DNA of 64,000 bases, taken from UMGS692 sp963653425. Lineage in GTDB: Bacteria; Bacillota; Clostridia; Christensenellales; CAG-314. This document shows positions 15,696 through 25,355 of this stretch, piece after piece. The first letter of the stretch is position 1, and each line of letters begins with the position of its first letter. The notes under the pieces were generated by a model. That model was not told the DNA's origin. It searched no databases and worked only from the letters and a program-made list of their open reading frames with translations. Where the stretch lies: NCBI GenBank assembly GCA_963653425.1, contig CAVJWC010000005.1, forward strand, positions 1 through 64,000, written 5' to 3'. The translations under genes and the position numbers were made by a program.

Positions 15696-18600
15696 ATGAA
15701 AAACCAGAAACTGACAATAGTTCTTATGCTGTTGGTTCTTGCTCTTTTCGTAGGTTGCAGTCTGAACGTTCCCCAGAATGAACAGAACGATACTTCGAAA
15801 ACGACTCTCAGTGTAAGACGCATCGACAAAGAAAGCGGATTCAACACCGCGTTCTCCGTTCAGTCCGATGCAAGCGAAAACCTCGTAATTAACGATTACG
15901 ACAAAGTTTCCGTTATCGTCGAAATCGGCGACGGCCTGGCAGCTACCTACGTAAAAGGCAGTTATGCAAGCTTTGCTGATTTTTACGCTTCGGAAGAAGG
16001 TATGGCTCTCGCTGCAGAAATGAAAGCTACCCGCGAAAGCGCAATGGCTGAAGTTGCGGCGCTCGGCGCAGACCTTAACGGCGCGTATACTTACACCACT
16101 CTTCTTAACGGTTTCAGCGCGGTTATCGAATTCGGCAAAATCGACGAAATCGAAAAACTTGCCTGCGTTAAATCCGTAGAAATCTCCGAAGAATATTCCG
16201 CACCCGAAGTTACCGTATCTTCCGTAAACGAACTCTTCGGCGGCGACGGTATCTTTGATAACGAAACCCAGTATAAGGGCGAAGGCACTCTCGTTGCCGT
16301 TATCGATACCGGTCTCGATTATGACCACGACGCATTCCAGAAGGAACCCGACGTTCAGGTTATGACTCTTTCCGACCTTGAAAAAGTTTATCAGTACACC
16401 AACGCTTATTATCTTACCGAAATGGACGCTTCCGACTACTATCTCAGCGGAAAGATCCCCTTCGCCTTCGACTATGCAGACGAAGACTGCAACGTAAAAC
16501 CCTCCGATTACGCAGGCCGTAACGTTGACGCCGCTCCTCACGGAACGCACGTTGCAGGTATCATCCTCGGTAACAACGACGAAATTCAGGGCGCAGCTTG
16601 CAACGCACAGCTGGCTATGATGAAAGTTTTCTCCGACGCCGGCGCAACCAGCAACATCACCATCGTTGCAGCTCTTGAAGACTGCGTAGTTCTCGGTGTT
16701 GACATGGCTAACCTTTCTCTCGGCGCAACCTGCGGATATTCCGTTGCAAGAGACAGCTCCGCAGAACAGATGAACCGTATTATGGCTTTGGCTGAAGACG
16801 CAGGTCTTTCTCTCTTCTGCGCTTCCGGTAACTATAATACCGCTCACCACGACACCAGCTACAACAGCCTGGTTCTTAACGAAAACCCCGATAACGGCGT
16901 AGTAAGCGCACCCGCTTCCTACAGACCCGCTTTGTCCGTAGGTTCCGTTAACTCTTCCAGAAAACTCGTCGCTTCCGTTGACAACGGCTCCAAGACCGTT
17001 GAACTCATCGACTCCGTCGACGCTAACGGCAGCGCATACAGATTCATCGAAATCCTCGGTGAAGAAAGAGAAAAGACTTTCGAATACGTAGTAGTTCCCG
17101 GTTACGGCGAAGACGCGGATTACGAAGGCATCGACGTTACCGGTAAGATCGCTCTCGTTACGAGAGGCGGTATCACTTTCGGTGACAAACAGCTCATTGC
17201 AGCGGAGCACGGCGCTGTTGCATGCTTCATTCTTAACACTTCTACCGAAGGCGTAAGAGCGCAGATCGCTGATCTTGCTATCCCGACCGTAGTAGTATCC
17301 GTTTCCGACGCTGAAGTTCTTAAGAACGCAACCGTCAAGAACGTTACCATCAACGAAGACAGCGAACTCTTCATCAGAAGTTACTTCTCTTCCATGGGCG
17401 CTCTTCCCGACGGAACCATCGGCGTTGACCTTATGGGCGTAGGCGGAAACGTTTACTCTTCCGTTCTTCACTCCTATGCGGTAGCTCAGGGTCTTGACGA
17501 CGATTACGCAACCATGAGCGGTACCTCTATGGCATCGCCTAACGTAACCGGCGTTGCGGCTGCTGTTACCTCTTACTTCAAACAGAACTATCCTTACCTC
17601 ACCAACGCTCAGATCAGAGATATGCTTTACGCTCTCCTTATGAGTACCGCTGACGTAGTTAAGGATTCCGACGGTCACGCTCTTTCTCCCAGAATGCAGG
17701 GCGCAGGCGTTGCCAACGTTTATAACGCAATCAATTCTTCCGCTTACCTTAAAGTTGCCAACACTCCGCTCTCCAAGCTCAGCCTCGGCAGCGACGTAGA
17801 AAAGGAAGGTATCTATACCCTTCGTTTCAGCGTAGTTAACTTCGGCGAAGAAGACATCACCTATAACGTAACCGCTGACGCTTATTCCGAAAAGACCTCT
17901 CAGGGTTATATCCTCGGTCAGCCTTACGCTTTCGACGACGCTTCCTACGTAGTATACGCAGACGGCGAACTCGTTGAAGACAACAACGTAACCGTAAAAG
18001 CAGGCACCATGCTTTCTCTTAAGGTTATCGTTACCATTACCGACGCAGACAAAGAATATATGGATCGTTACTTCAAGAACGGTATTTACGTTGAAGGTTT
18101 CGTATACCTCAAGACCGAAGAAGATTCCGACCTTTCTATTCCTTACATGGCATTCTACGGCGACTGGTACGGAAGCATGCCTTTGTTTGACGGCGTAACC
18201 GGCGGATCTTCTCAGATGAGCACCACCGGCCCCTCCTACAACGTAACTTACAAGTTCAACGGAAGCGGCGCAGGCCTTATCCTTCCCAAGGATTACACTG
18301 CATTCCCGTACACCGTAGCCGACGGATACACCACCCCCGCCAACAGCGATAAGTTCCTCGGTATCGGCAAAGAATTCGGCGTTGACTCCGTAGTAGTCAC
18401 CACCCTCAGAAACCTTACCGATTTCGGTCTTTACTTCACCGACGCCATCACCGGCGAATATCTCCTTTACGGCGAATTCGGTTCCCTTATCAAAGCTTAC
18501 AACTACTACGGATCTCAGGTAGTTAACGTAAGAGCGGAATTCTCCGAAGAAGAAGAAAAAGTTAACGCAAACAACTACAATCTTGCAAACAACCAGAGAG

Positions 18601-21600
18601 TCACCATGATGATGTACGGTACGTTTGAAGACAAGACCACCCAGACTCTTTACTGGAACTTCTTCGTAGACTACGAGAACCCCACGATTCTTAAAGCAGA
18701 AAAAGAAGAAAAAGACGGTAAGACTCTCCTTAACCTCAGCGCATACGACAACGGCACCATGATCGCTCTTAAGCTTTACACCGAAAAGGACGGCAAGGCT
18801 ATAGACCTTCTTAACGACACCGTTATTCCGCTTTCCGATACTTCCGTAGCGGGCGCAGACAACAATTACGTAATCGATATTACTCCTTATCTTGCAAATA
18901 TCGTCGACAACACACTTATCGTTGAAGTCGTTGACTCTGCAAGAAACACTTCTTCCTACGTTATGGATCTTACCGGCGCTGAAACGACCGACGCCGTTAT
19001 CGGCAACGTTGAATCTTCCGAAACCGATCAGGTCTACTACATTTCTTCCGAAATGTTCGCTCAGGACGAAACTCAGATTTCCGCATACGATCCCGCTAAA
19101 CCCGAATTCGAAGTTGAAGGCACCGTTCTCGTTGCTTACAACGGACAGGGCGGCGACGTAGTTATCCCCTCCGATCTCGGTATTACCTCTATCGGTAAGA
19201 AAGCTTTCTACGGTAACGAAACTATCACCAGCGTAGTTATTCCCGAAGGCGTAACCCTCATCGGCGAAGCTTCCTTCAGCCGTTGCTACAACATGACCAA
19301 GATCGTTCTTTCTTCCACGGTTGACACTCTTGACGACGAAGCCTTCTACGGTTGCGTTAAACTCGGCGACATCAACCTCGAAGACGCTCAGATCACTTCT
19401 TACAACAGAATGTCCCTCGGCGGAAACAAAGCTCTTACCACTATTACCATCCCGGCAGTAAACGGTATCGTTTCCATGAGCGGTGCGTTCTACGCTTGTA
19501 TGAACCTCGAAGAAATCATCGTTGACGCTCAGCTCGGCAGATGTACCAGTGAATTCAACTTCTGTCCCAAACTTAAGAAGATCACCTTCAACGCTCCCGT
19601 TGCTCAGCTCGTAAACGCTTGCTTCAACTATCTTGACGGTCTCGAAGAACTCAACTTCATGTCCACCGTTACCGAAATCGGCGGTTACACCTACATTAAG
19701 TATGCTAACAGATACGTTCTCTACTTCACGGCTTGCGGACTTAAATCCCTTAAGACCATCAACTTCTACGGCGACGTTAAGAAGATAACCGGTCTTGCGT
19801 TCAACACCTGTGAAAATCTTGAAAACGTTACCTTCTACGGAAACATCCCCGAAAAGAACCTTTCCGCATTCGGTAACTGCCCGAAACTTTCCGGCGGTTT
19901 CACCCTCGGCGAAGGCAACGACAACTACATCAAGGACGAATCCGGCGCTATCTATAACCTTGACAAGACCAAGATGTACAACCCCAACTGTTGGGAACCC
20001 GACGGAGAATTCGTTCTTCCCGAAACCATCACCAGCCTCGAAGCAAGAATGTTCGCTGACTCCGAAAAGATGCTCAGCACCAACATGGGTACCGTAACCG
20101 TATCCGATGACGGTATAGTCGACTTCGTTGGTATGATGCAGACCGGCGATAACAAGCCCACCAGAACCAAGTTCACGAACATCGTCCTTCACGACGGTAT
20201 CACCGCTATTCCCGACGAATGCTTCTCCAACAACATTAACCTGACCTTCGACCTCAGCAACATTACCTCCTTCGGTAAGTACTGTCTGAGAAACACCGGT
20301 TTCACCTCTATCGTTCTCGGCGACAACGTAACCAAGATCGATTACGCACCCTGGATCGAATGCGCTAAGCTCACCGAACTCTCTATCAGCGAAAAGACCA
20401 ACGTTACGGGCTTCTATTACTGGTACTCCGGAACGGGCTTCACCACAATCGAAATCCCCTCTTACATCAACGTAAGCGAAGCTAACTACCTCGTTCAGAA
20501 CAACTACAACGTAACCGAGATTACCCTTCCCGAAGGAACGACGACTCTGCCCTATTACTTCGCATACAATTGTCCCAATCTCGTAAGCGTTAAGAATACC
20601 GAATCCGTCGAAATCGTACGCGCCGGCGCATTCTCCGCATGTACTTCTCTGAAGTCCATCGACCTGCCCAACGTTACGACCATCGAAACCGCGTTCAACG
20701 GATGTACTTCTCTTGAATATGCAAACTACGGCGACAAACTTACGTCCCTTGGTGCTCTTGCATTCGAAGGCTGTTCCTCCCTTAAGAAGATTTATTATCC
20801 CGCAGGACTCAAGGTTAACGTATTCAACGTATTCAGCGTCTTCACCGGCGTAGAAGAATTCGTTGTAGACAGCGAAAACACCATGTACGCAAGCGACGAT
20901 TACGGCGTTCTTTACAACAAGAGAATGAACTACATCGTTGCATATCCTCTTGCTAACCAGCAGGAAGAATACGTTGCTCCCGATAGCGCAATGTCCATGA
21001 CGGCAAGCACTTTCGCATACGCTCCTTACCTTAAGAAGGTTTCTCTTCCCAACGTAAGAGCTATTGCCGACACTGCTTTCAGAGACTCTGCTCTTGAAGA
21101 AATCTATGCTCCCAACGCAGGCACCATAGGTTACGGCGCATTCATGAACACCAACCTTAAAGCTTACGATTTCAGCAACACGTCTTTGATTTACTCCGAC
21201 GCGTTCAGAAACAGCAAGATTCAGGAAGTCGTTCTTTACGATTGTCTTGAATACATCAGCTCGACCGTATTCGCTTATTGCAGCGACCTCAGAAGAGTAG
21301 TTATCCCCGCAAACGCTCCCGAAATCATCTTCTCCTCCGTATTCGAAGGCTGTCTCGACATCGAAGAAATCGTTATCGAAGAAGGTTATCAGTACCTCGT
21401 TGAAGAAAACGACTTCATCATGAACGTAGACAAGACTCAGCTTTACTACAGCTTCAACGATTCCGAAGAAGTAGTAATCCCCGAAGGCGTTATCTACGTA
21501 GGAACCAACGCGTTTGCTAACAGCACCAACCTTAAGTCCGTCGTTCTTCCTTCTACTTTGAAGCAGATCGGCTCTAAGGCATTCTACGGTTGCACGAACC

Positions 21601-21803
21601 TCGAAAAGGTAACCTTCCTCAGCGAACAGGCTCCCGACCTCCTCGGCTACTCTTCCGAAGGAAGAACCCTTACCTACGAAAACTTCGTACACCACATCGA
21701 AGACGGTCAGACCAATATCGCAGTTTACTGCAAGGTTCTCAACGCTTCGTACAACAACTACCTGTTCAGAACTTACTTCAAGTCCTTAAACGAAATCAAA
21801 TAA
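15696..21803 (+). CDS. Giant surface lipoprotein: subtilase (S8) fused to BspA-type leucine-rich repeats
   Basis: This 2035-residue protein starts with a lipoprotein signal peptide (lipobox LFVGC, Cys21). An inhibitor-like pro-region (about 65-165) precedes a subtilisin domain with all three catalytic residues in sequence context: VAVIDTGLD (Asp204), PHGTHVAGI (His282) and GTSMASP (Ser611). A PA-like insertion (about 490-560) sits between His and Ser, as in lactocepin and C5a-peptidase-type enzymes. Beta-sandwich domains follow (about 680-1120). From about residue 1145 to 2010 run LRR_5 repeats of the type IGKKAFYGNETITSVVIPEG. LRR_5 repeats mediate adhesion in several gut and oral bacteria. 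I infer a membrane-anchored extracellular protease that binds a protein or cell surface. There is no LPXTG motif. AAGGAGG precedes the ATG. Confidence 0.93.
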   Translation: MKNQKLTIVLMLLVLALFVGCSLNVPQNEQNDTSKTTLSVRRIDKESGFNTAFSVQSDASENLVINDYDKVSVIVEIGDGLAATYVKGSYASFADFYASEEGMALAAEMKATRESAMAEVAALGADLNGAYTYTTLLNGFSAVIEFGKIDEIEKLACVKSVEISEEYSAPEVTVSSVNELFGGDGIFDNETQYKGEGTLVAVIDTGLDYDHDAFQKEPDVQVMTLSDLEKVYQYTNAYYLTEMDASDYYLSGKIPFAFDYADEDCNVKPSDYAGRNVDAAPHGTHVAGIILGNNDEIQGAACNAQLAMMKVFSDAGATSNITIVAALEDCVVLGVDMANLSLGATCGYSVARDSSAEQMNRIMALAEDAGLSLFCASGNYNTAHHDTSYNSLVLNENPDNGVVSAPASYRPALSVGSVNSSRKLVASVDNGSKTVELIDSVDANGSAYRFIEILGEEREKTFEYVVVPGYGEDADYEGIDVTGKIALVTRGGITFGDKQLIAAEHGAVACFILNTSTEGVRAQIADLAIPTVVVSVSDAEVLKNATVKNVTINEDSELFIRSYFSSMGALPDGTIGVDLMGVGGNVYSSVLHSYAVAQGLDDDYATMSGTSMASPNVTGVAAAVTSYFKQNYPYLTNAQIRDMLYALLMSTADVVKDSDGHALSPRMQGAGVANVYNAINSSAYLKVANTPLSKLSLGSDVEKEGIYTLRFSVVNFGEEDITYNVTADAYSEKTSQGYILGQPYAFDDASYVVYADGELVEDNNVTVKAGTMLSLKVIVTITDADKEYMDRYFKNGIYVEGFVYLKTEEDSDLSIPYMAFYGDWYGSMPLFDGVTGGSSQMSTTGPSYNVTYKFNGSGAGLILPKDYTAFPYTVADGYTTPANSDKFLGIGKEFGVDSVVVTTLRNLTDFGLYFTDAITGEYLLYGEFGSLIKAYNYYGSQVVNVRAEFSEEEEKVNANNYNLANNQRVTMMMYGTFEDKTTQTLYWNFFVDYENPTILKAEKEEKDGKTLLNLSAYDNGTMIALKLYTEKDGKAIDLLNDTVIPLSDTSVAGADNNYVIDITPYLANIVDNTLIVEVVDSARNTSSYVMDLTGAETTDAVIGNVESSETDQVYYISSEMFAQDETQISAYDPAKPEFEVEGTVLVAYNGQGGDVVIPSDLGITSIGKKAFYGNETITSVVIPEGVTLIGEASFSRCYNMTKIVLSSTVDTLDDEAFYGCVKLGDINLEDAQITSYNRMSLGGNKALTTITIPAVNGIVSMSGAFYACMNLEEIIVDAQLGRCTSEFNFCPKLKKITFNAPVAQLVNACFNYLDGLEELNFMSTVTEIGGYTYIKYANRYVLYFTACGLKSLKTINFYGDVKKITGLAFNTCENLENVTFYGNIPEKNLSAFGNCPKLSGGFTLGEGNDNYIKDESGAIYNLDKTKMYNPNCWEPDGEFVLPETITSLEARMFADSEKMLSTNMGTVTVSDDGIVDFVGMMQTGDNKPTRTKFTNIVLHDGITAIPDECFSNNINLTFDLSNITSFGKYCLRNTGFTSIVLGDNVTKIDYAPWIECAKLTELSISEKTNVTGFYYWYSGTGFTTIEIPSYINVSEANYLVQNNYNVTEITLPEGTTTLPYYFAYNCPNLVSVKNTESVEIVRAGAFSACTSLKSIDLPNVTTIETAFNGCTSLEYANYGDKLTSLGALAFEGCSSLKKIYYPAGLKVNVFNVFSVFTGVEEFVVDSENTMYASDDYGVLYNKRMNYIVAYPLANQQEEYVAPDSAMSMTASTFAYAPYLKKVSLPNVRAIADTAFRDSALEEIYAPNAGTIGYGAFMNTNLKAYDFSNTSLIYSDAFRNSKIQEVVLYDCLEYISSTVFAYCSDLRRVVIPANAPEIIFSSVFEGCLDIEEIVIEEGYQYLVEENDFIMNVDKTQLYYSFNDSEEVVIPEGVIYVGTNAFANSTNLKSVVLPSTLKQIGSKAFYGCTNLEKVTFLSEQAPDLLGYSSEGRTLTYENFVHHIEDGQTNIAVYCKVLNASYNNYLFRTYFKSLNEIK

Positions 21804-21830
21804 GACCTGACAAGTAGCAAAAAACAACTT

Positions 21831-21860
21831 AAAAAGGACTGCCTCGGCAGTCCTTTTTTT
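21831..21860 (+). terminator. Terminator of the subtilase gene
   Basis: AAGGACTGCC and GGCAGTCCTT form a 10-bp stem with a tiny loop followed by seven T's, 30 bp after the stop codon. Confidence 0.95.
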
Positions 21861-21862
21861 GT

Positions 21863-22320
21863 GCTTTCTTTTTCCCCTACTTTCTTCAGAGAAGAAAGCA
21901 GGCAAAGACCGGCGTGACGCCGGACCCATTGTAGCTTCGCAAGACTATACAATTCTGTAGCCGAATGTTTTCCGTTCTTTCCTGAAAGAAAGAACCAAAG
22001 AACTTTCGGCTTTTTTGCAAAAAAGCCTACCAAAAAACCTCAATGTTTGACATAATGAAAGTTTCTTCGCTTACTTTCTTTTTGCAAAGCTCGCATTACC
22101 TCGGCGGATACGCGAAGCTCAATGAAAGTTTCTTTGCCTTCTTTCTTTTCGAAAGAAAGAAGGTTTCTTCGCAGAAGAAAGTAGGAAGCGGTCGCCACAA
22201 GTTTCTTTGCCTACTTTTCATAAAGTTCGCATTACATTAACGGTTACGCGAAGCTCAATGAAAGTTTCTTTGCTTACTTTCTTTTCTTAAAGAAAGTAAG
22301 ATTCGGCATTTATCGAAGAA
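21863..22320. repeat. Composite hairpin repeat block R2
   Basis: This non-coding block is built from inverted repeats: CTTTCTTCAGAGAAGAAAG near 21881, GTTCTTTCCTGAAAGAAAGA at 21973, GGCTTTTTTGCAAAAAAGCC at 22008 and CTTCTTTCTTTTCGAAAGAA at 22139. Part of it (21903-21976) is a near-identical inverted copy of 53978-54051. A second module, ending TACGCGAAGCTCAATGAAAG and TTTCTTTGC, occurs twice here (about 22076-22137 and 22204-22278) and once inverted at about 53650-53722. No coding support. Confidence 0.8.
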
Positions 22321-22390
22321 AAGCGAGTAAAAGCGACTTCTTTGCGCTTACGACTTCGTGTTAAAATCAGACAAAAGACGTTTTTACAAA

Positions 22391-22480
22391 CCGTTTCGTT
22401 TTGACGGGAACGCTGAACCGTTTCGGTCTGACGGAACGCTGAACGGTTTCGTTTTGACGGGAACGTCGTACGGTTTTGTT
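22391..22480. repeat. Tandem array, 26/27-bp period, four units
   Basis: Units beginning CCGTTTCG or CGGTTTCG start at 22391, 22418, 22444 and 22470, each followed by TTTGACGGGAACGCTGAA or a variant. The array abuts the spoIIE ribosome binding site. Confidence 0.85.
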
Positions 22481-22496
22481 TACAGGAGGAAATGCG

Positions 22497-24812
22497 ATGA
22501 GCGGGGCGGAAGTTTTATTCGGCGAAGAGAAGAGGAATTACAGGGAAGAGGCGTTGAGCGCGGTTCTTTACGGCGCGCTTTATTTCGTTATGTACAAGAC
22601 TCACGCGGAGATAGGGTTGAGTCTTGCGCTCGGGGCGTACTCGGCGACGTTGACGACGAAAAAGGGATTTCTTTTTCAGACGACGGCGTTTTTGTTGGTT
22701 TCGGCGTTTTTTACGTCGGGTTTTCCGTGGGCGGTGCTGGGTGCTTTCGTAATCGCGCCCGCGACAGCCTTTGCCGGGGCGAAGATGAAGGAAAAGGGAA
22801 GCAAGACGATTTGTTTCGTGCTTCTATGTCTATCCCAAATAGCCTATATTCTCGTAGCAAAGGGCGGACAACAGATTGCGGAAAGAATACTCGGTCTGCC
22901 CGTTTCGGTAGGTACGGCTCTTTGTATAAGCGAAGTTTTAAGGGAAACGGATGCAAGAGGAATGAGATTTATTCCGCAGGGGAAACTGCTTCTGAGCGTC
23001 TGCGTGAGCGTAGGACTTATAGCGGGAGGAATAGAACGGACGACGCTTTTCGGAACGTCGCTTTCCTGCCTTTTCGCGCCTGCCGTGGTGCTTTTCACGG
23101 CGAGGGTTTTCGGCAGGGGAAAGGCTATGCTTACGGCTTTTTGCGTGGGAACGGGGTGCGCGCTTTTTTCGGGCGACGTTACGGGGCTTGCTTTGTGGCA
23201 AGCCGTGGGAGCGGTCGTAGCATTGTTTGACGGCAAAAAGGTTTCGGCTTTGGCTTCGGCGGGAGTAATAGTGGCTTTCGGGTGTTTGTGGGGCAGTTTC
23301 GCGGAGAACATTCTCTTTACGGTAACGGGCGCGCTTTCGTCGCTGTCTTTTCTTTTGTGGGGCGGAAAGTTCCTTTCTTCGGTTAAAAGCCGTATAATTA
23401 CGAACGAAAAGACCTCTTCCGCCTACGTAATCAACCGCAGACGGGATAATTTGTCGGGCAGACTTTTCGAGTTGTCCGAAGTGTTTTTCGCCCTGTCCAA
23501 GAGTTTCAAGGCTATGGTGCGGGGCGTTATGCCGGCGGAGAAAGCCGTAGAAACTATAATTTGCGACGTAAGCGAAAGGGTGTGCGGGAATTGCAACGAC
23601 AGAGTGAGATGTTGGAGAACCATGCGACAGGACACGCAGAAAGGCTTCGATACGGTTACAAGAGCAGCTCTCGACAAAGGCAGAGCCACCGTTATAGACG
23701 TAAACAACTCGCTCGTCGCAAGATGCGGAAGAATAACCAGCGTTATCGCCGAAGTCAACGCTCAGGCGGACGCTTATAAACGCTACTACGCAATGACTAT
23801 AAATTCCGACAACGGCAAAAGCCTTATAGCCGAACAGATGATGGGAGTATCGACGATTTTAAGTAAACTCGTCGCGGACAGCAGAAAAACCGTCTTTTCC
23901 GACGAAAGCAAAGACAGGGAAATATCCGAAAGACTTTCTTTATACGGAATTCTCTGTAAGGAGGCGACGCTTATCGGGGACGGAAACGATTTTTGCGTCC
24001 TTCTCGTTGCGGATTCGGGCGACGTTAAGAAGAAAGGCTTTTCGGAAAGAGTTTCGGAAGCCGTAGGACTTCCCCTTATGATAGACAAGGTTGAAAACGC
24101 CGAAGAAGAGGGATGGAAAGTCGTTCATTTCGTTCCCCGTCCGACCTACGACGTTACCTTCGGGTTTGCCTGCGAAAAGAAGAGCGGAAGCGACGTTTCG
24201 GGCGATACGCACAGCTTCCTGAAAATCGACAGCGGAAGGTTTTTGCTGGCTTTATGCGACGGAATGGGAAGCGGAAAGGAAGCCGAAGAAGCTTCGTCGC
24301 GCGCAGTTTCTATGGTCGAAAACTTCTACAAGGCGGGTTTCGACAACGACACCGTGCTTTCGGGCGTAAACAGATTGCTTTCGTCGGCGGGGGACGACAG
24401 ATTCACGGCTGTGGACATCGCGCTTATAGATTTAAGAAACGGACTTGCAGACTTCATAAAGATAGGTTCGCCCGCAGGTCTTATAAGGCAACGAAACGGC
24501 GCGGAATTCATAGACGGAGGCTCGCTTCCTATGGGCGTTCTGGACGAAATGCGCCCCGTCATTACCAAAAAGGCTTTATCGGAAGGCGACTGCGTTTATC
24601 TCTTTTCCGACGGAACGGAACTTGCCTTTTCGGGCAGACAAAATCTCGGAGCTTTCGTTTCTTCGCTTGAAAAGGCTTCTCCGCAGGAACAGGCGGACGC
24701 CATAATGGAAAGGGCTTTGTCGCTTTGCCGTGAACCCAAGGACGATATGACGGTAATCGTCGCAAAACTCGTTAAAAGCCGAATTGACGCCCCTCCGCAA
24801 AAGCCGAATTAA
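22497..24812 (+). CDS. spoIIE: Stage II sporulation protein E (PP2C-type phosphatase)
   Basis: SpoIIE dephosphorylates SpoIIAA and thereby activates sigma-F in the forespore; it also acts at the polar septum. The 771-residue product has the family layout: about ten N-terminal membrane segments (roughly residues 20-310), a central regulatory region containing a Cys cluster (VCGNCNDRVRCW), and a C-terminal PP2C domain with LALCDGMGSGKEA, TAVDIALIDL, GSLPMGVL and CVYLFSDGTELA. The conserved Asp residues that bind metal in PP2C phosphatases are in place (LCDGMG, FSDG). The start at 22497 was chosen because AGGAGG ends 7 bp before it; a TTG at 22476 would be upstream of that site. No Spo0A box was recognised upstream. 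Confidence 0.95.
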   Translation: MSGAEVLFGEEKRNYREEALSAVLYGALYFVMYKTHAEIGLSLALGAYSATLTTKKGFLFQTTAFLLVSAFFTSGFPWAVLGAFVIAPATAFAGAKMKEKGSKTICFVLLCLSQIAYILVAKGGQQIAERILGLPVSVGTALCISEVLRETDARGMRFIPQGKLLLSVCVSVGLIAGGIERTTLFGTSLSCLFAPAVVLFTARVFGRGKAMLTAFCVGTGCALFSGDVTGLALWQAVGAVVALFDGKKVSALASAGVIVAFGCLWGSFAENILFTVTGALSSLSFLLWGGKFLSSVKSRIITNEKTSSAYVINRRRDNLSGRLFELSEVFFALSKSFKAMVRGVMPAEKAVETIICDVSERVCGNCNDRVRCWRTMRQDTQKGFDTVTRAALDKGRATVIDVNNSLVARCGRITSVIAEVNAQADAYKRYYAMTINSDNGKSLIAEQMMGVSTILSKLVADSRKTVFSDESKDREISERLSLYGILCKEATLIGDGNDFCVLLVADSGDVKKKGFSERVSEAVGLPLMIDKVENAEEEGWKVVHFVPRPTYDVTFGFACEKKSGSDVSGDTHSFLKIDSGRFLLALCDGMGSGKEAEEASSRAVSMVENFYKAGFDNDTVLSGVNRLLSSAGDDRFTAVDIALIDLRNGLADFIKIGSPAGLIRQRNGAEFIDGGSLPMGVLDEMRPVITKKALSEGDCVYLFSDGTELAFSGRQNLGAFVSSLEKASPQEQADAIMERALSLCREPKDDMTVIVAKLVKSRIDAPPQKPN

Positions 24813-24882
24813 CGCCCGTTTGTCGGAACGCAAACGCAAAAAGCGACTTTTGAACCGAAAAATCCGAACCCAAAAAAAGAAA

Positions 24883-24980
24883 CTTTCAGGGTAAAAACAA
24901 CCCTTTCGGCTGAAAAAGAGGCTTTCGGGGTAAAAACAATCGCTTTACGGTAAAAACAGTCTTTGCAAGGAAAACTTTCG
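24883..24980. repeat. Tandem array, about 20-bp period
   Basis: CTTT landmarks at 24883, 24903, 24922, 24943 and 24961 head units like CTTTCGGGGTAAAAACAATC. Further on, TTGCCGGTCGCT recurs at 24999 and 25060. These repeats occupy most of the spoIIE-pgk spacer (24813-25355) upstream of the pgk promoter; no gene is seen. Confidence 0.75.
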
Positions 24981-25163
24981 TTAAGGATTCGGAAAAACTT
25001 GCCGGTCGCTCGGCAACGCGTATCAATTGTTTAAGAACACGTACCAATCGAAAAAACGCTTGCCGGTCGCTTGGTAACGCTTTTGGAAGAGAAATTTTTA
25101 CGTTTGTTTTCACCGAAAAAAGCGACTTTTCGGGAATTACGAAACCTGCGTTTGCGGCAATAC

Positions 25164-25192
25164 TTGACAAAAGCAAAAAAAAGGTATAAAAT
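25164..25192 (+). promoter_or_regulatory. Promoter of the glycolytic gene cluster
   Basis: TTGACA (25164-25169), 17 bp, TAAAAT (25187-25192). It gives a leader of about 155 nt before pgk. Confidence 0.8.
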
Positions 25193-25355
25193 GAAACCGT
25201 ATTACCGCTTGACGGCGTTTTCCGACGTCCGTTACGAAGACAAGGTTTCTTCGTCCCGAAAAAATCGGCGTTATAAGCGACGCCTCGATTGCGAAAAGGA
25301 AAAAACTTTCGTTTCACGGTAATCATGCTGAGGAAAATAGACAGGAGGCTTTATT

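Noticed and set aside
15672..21695. A 2007-codon open frame antisense to the subtilase gene
   Set aside because: The sense strand has a complete, well-recognised protein. The antisense frame is open because the strong use of GAA, GAC, TTC, AAC and similar codons seldom produces stops in that frame. Similar long antisense frames lie opposite thrS, mfd and gdhA.
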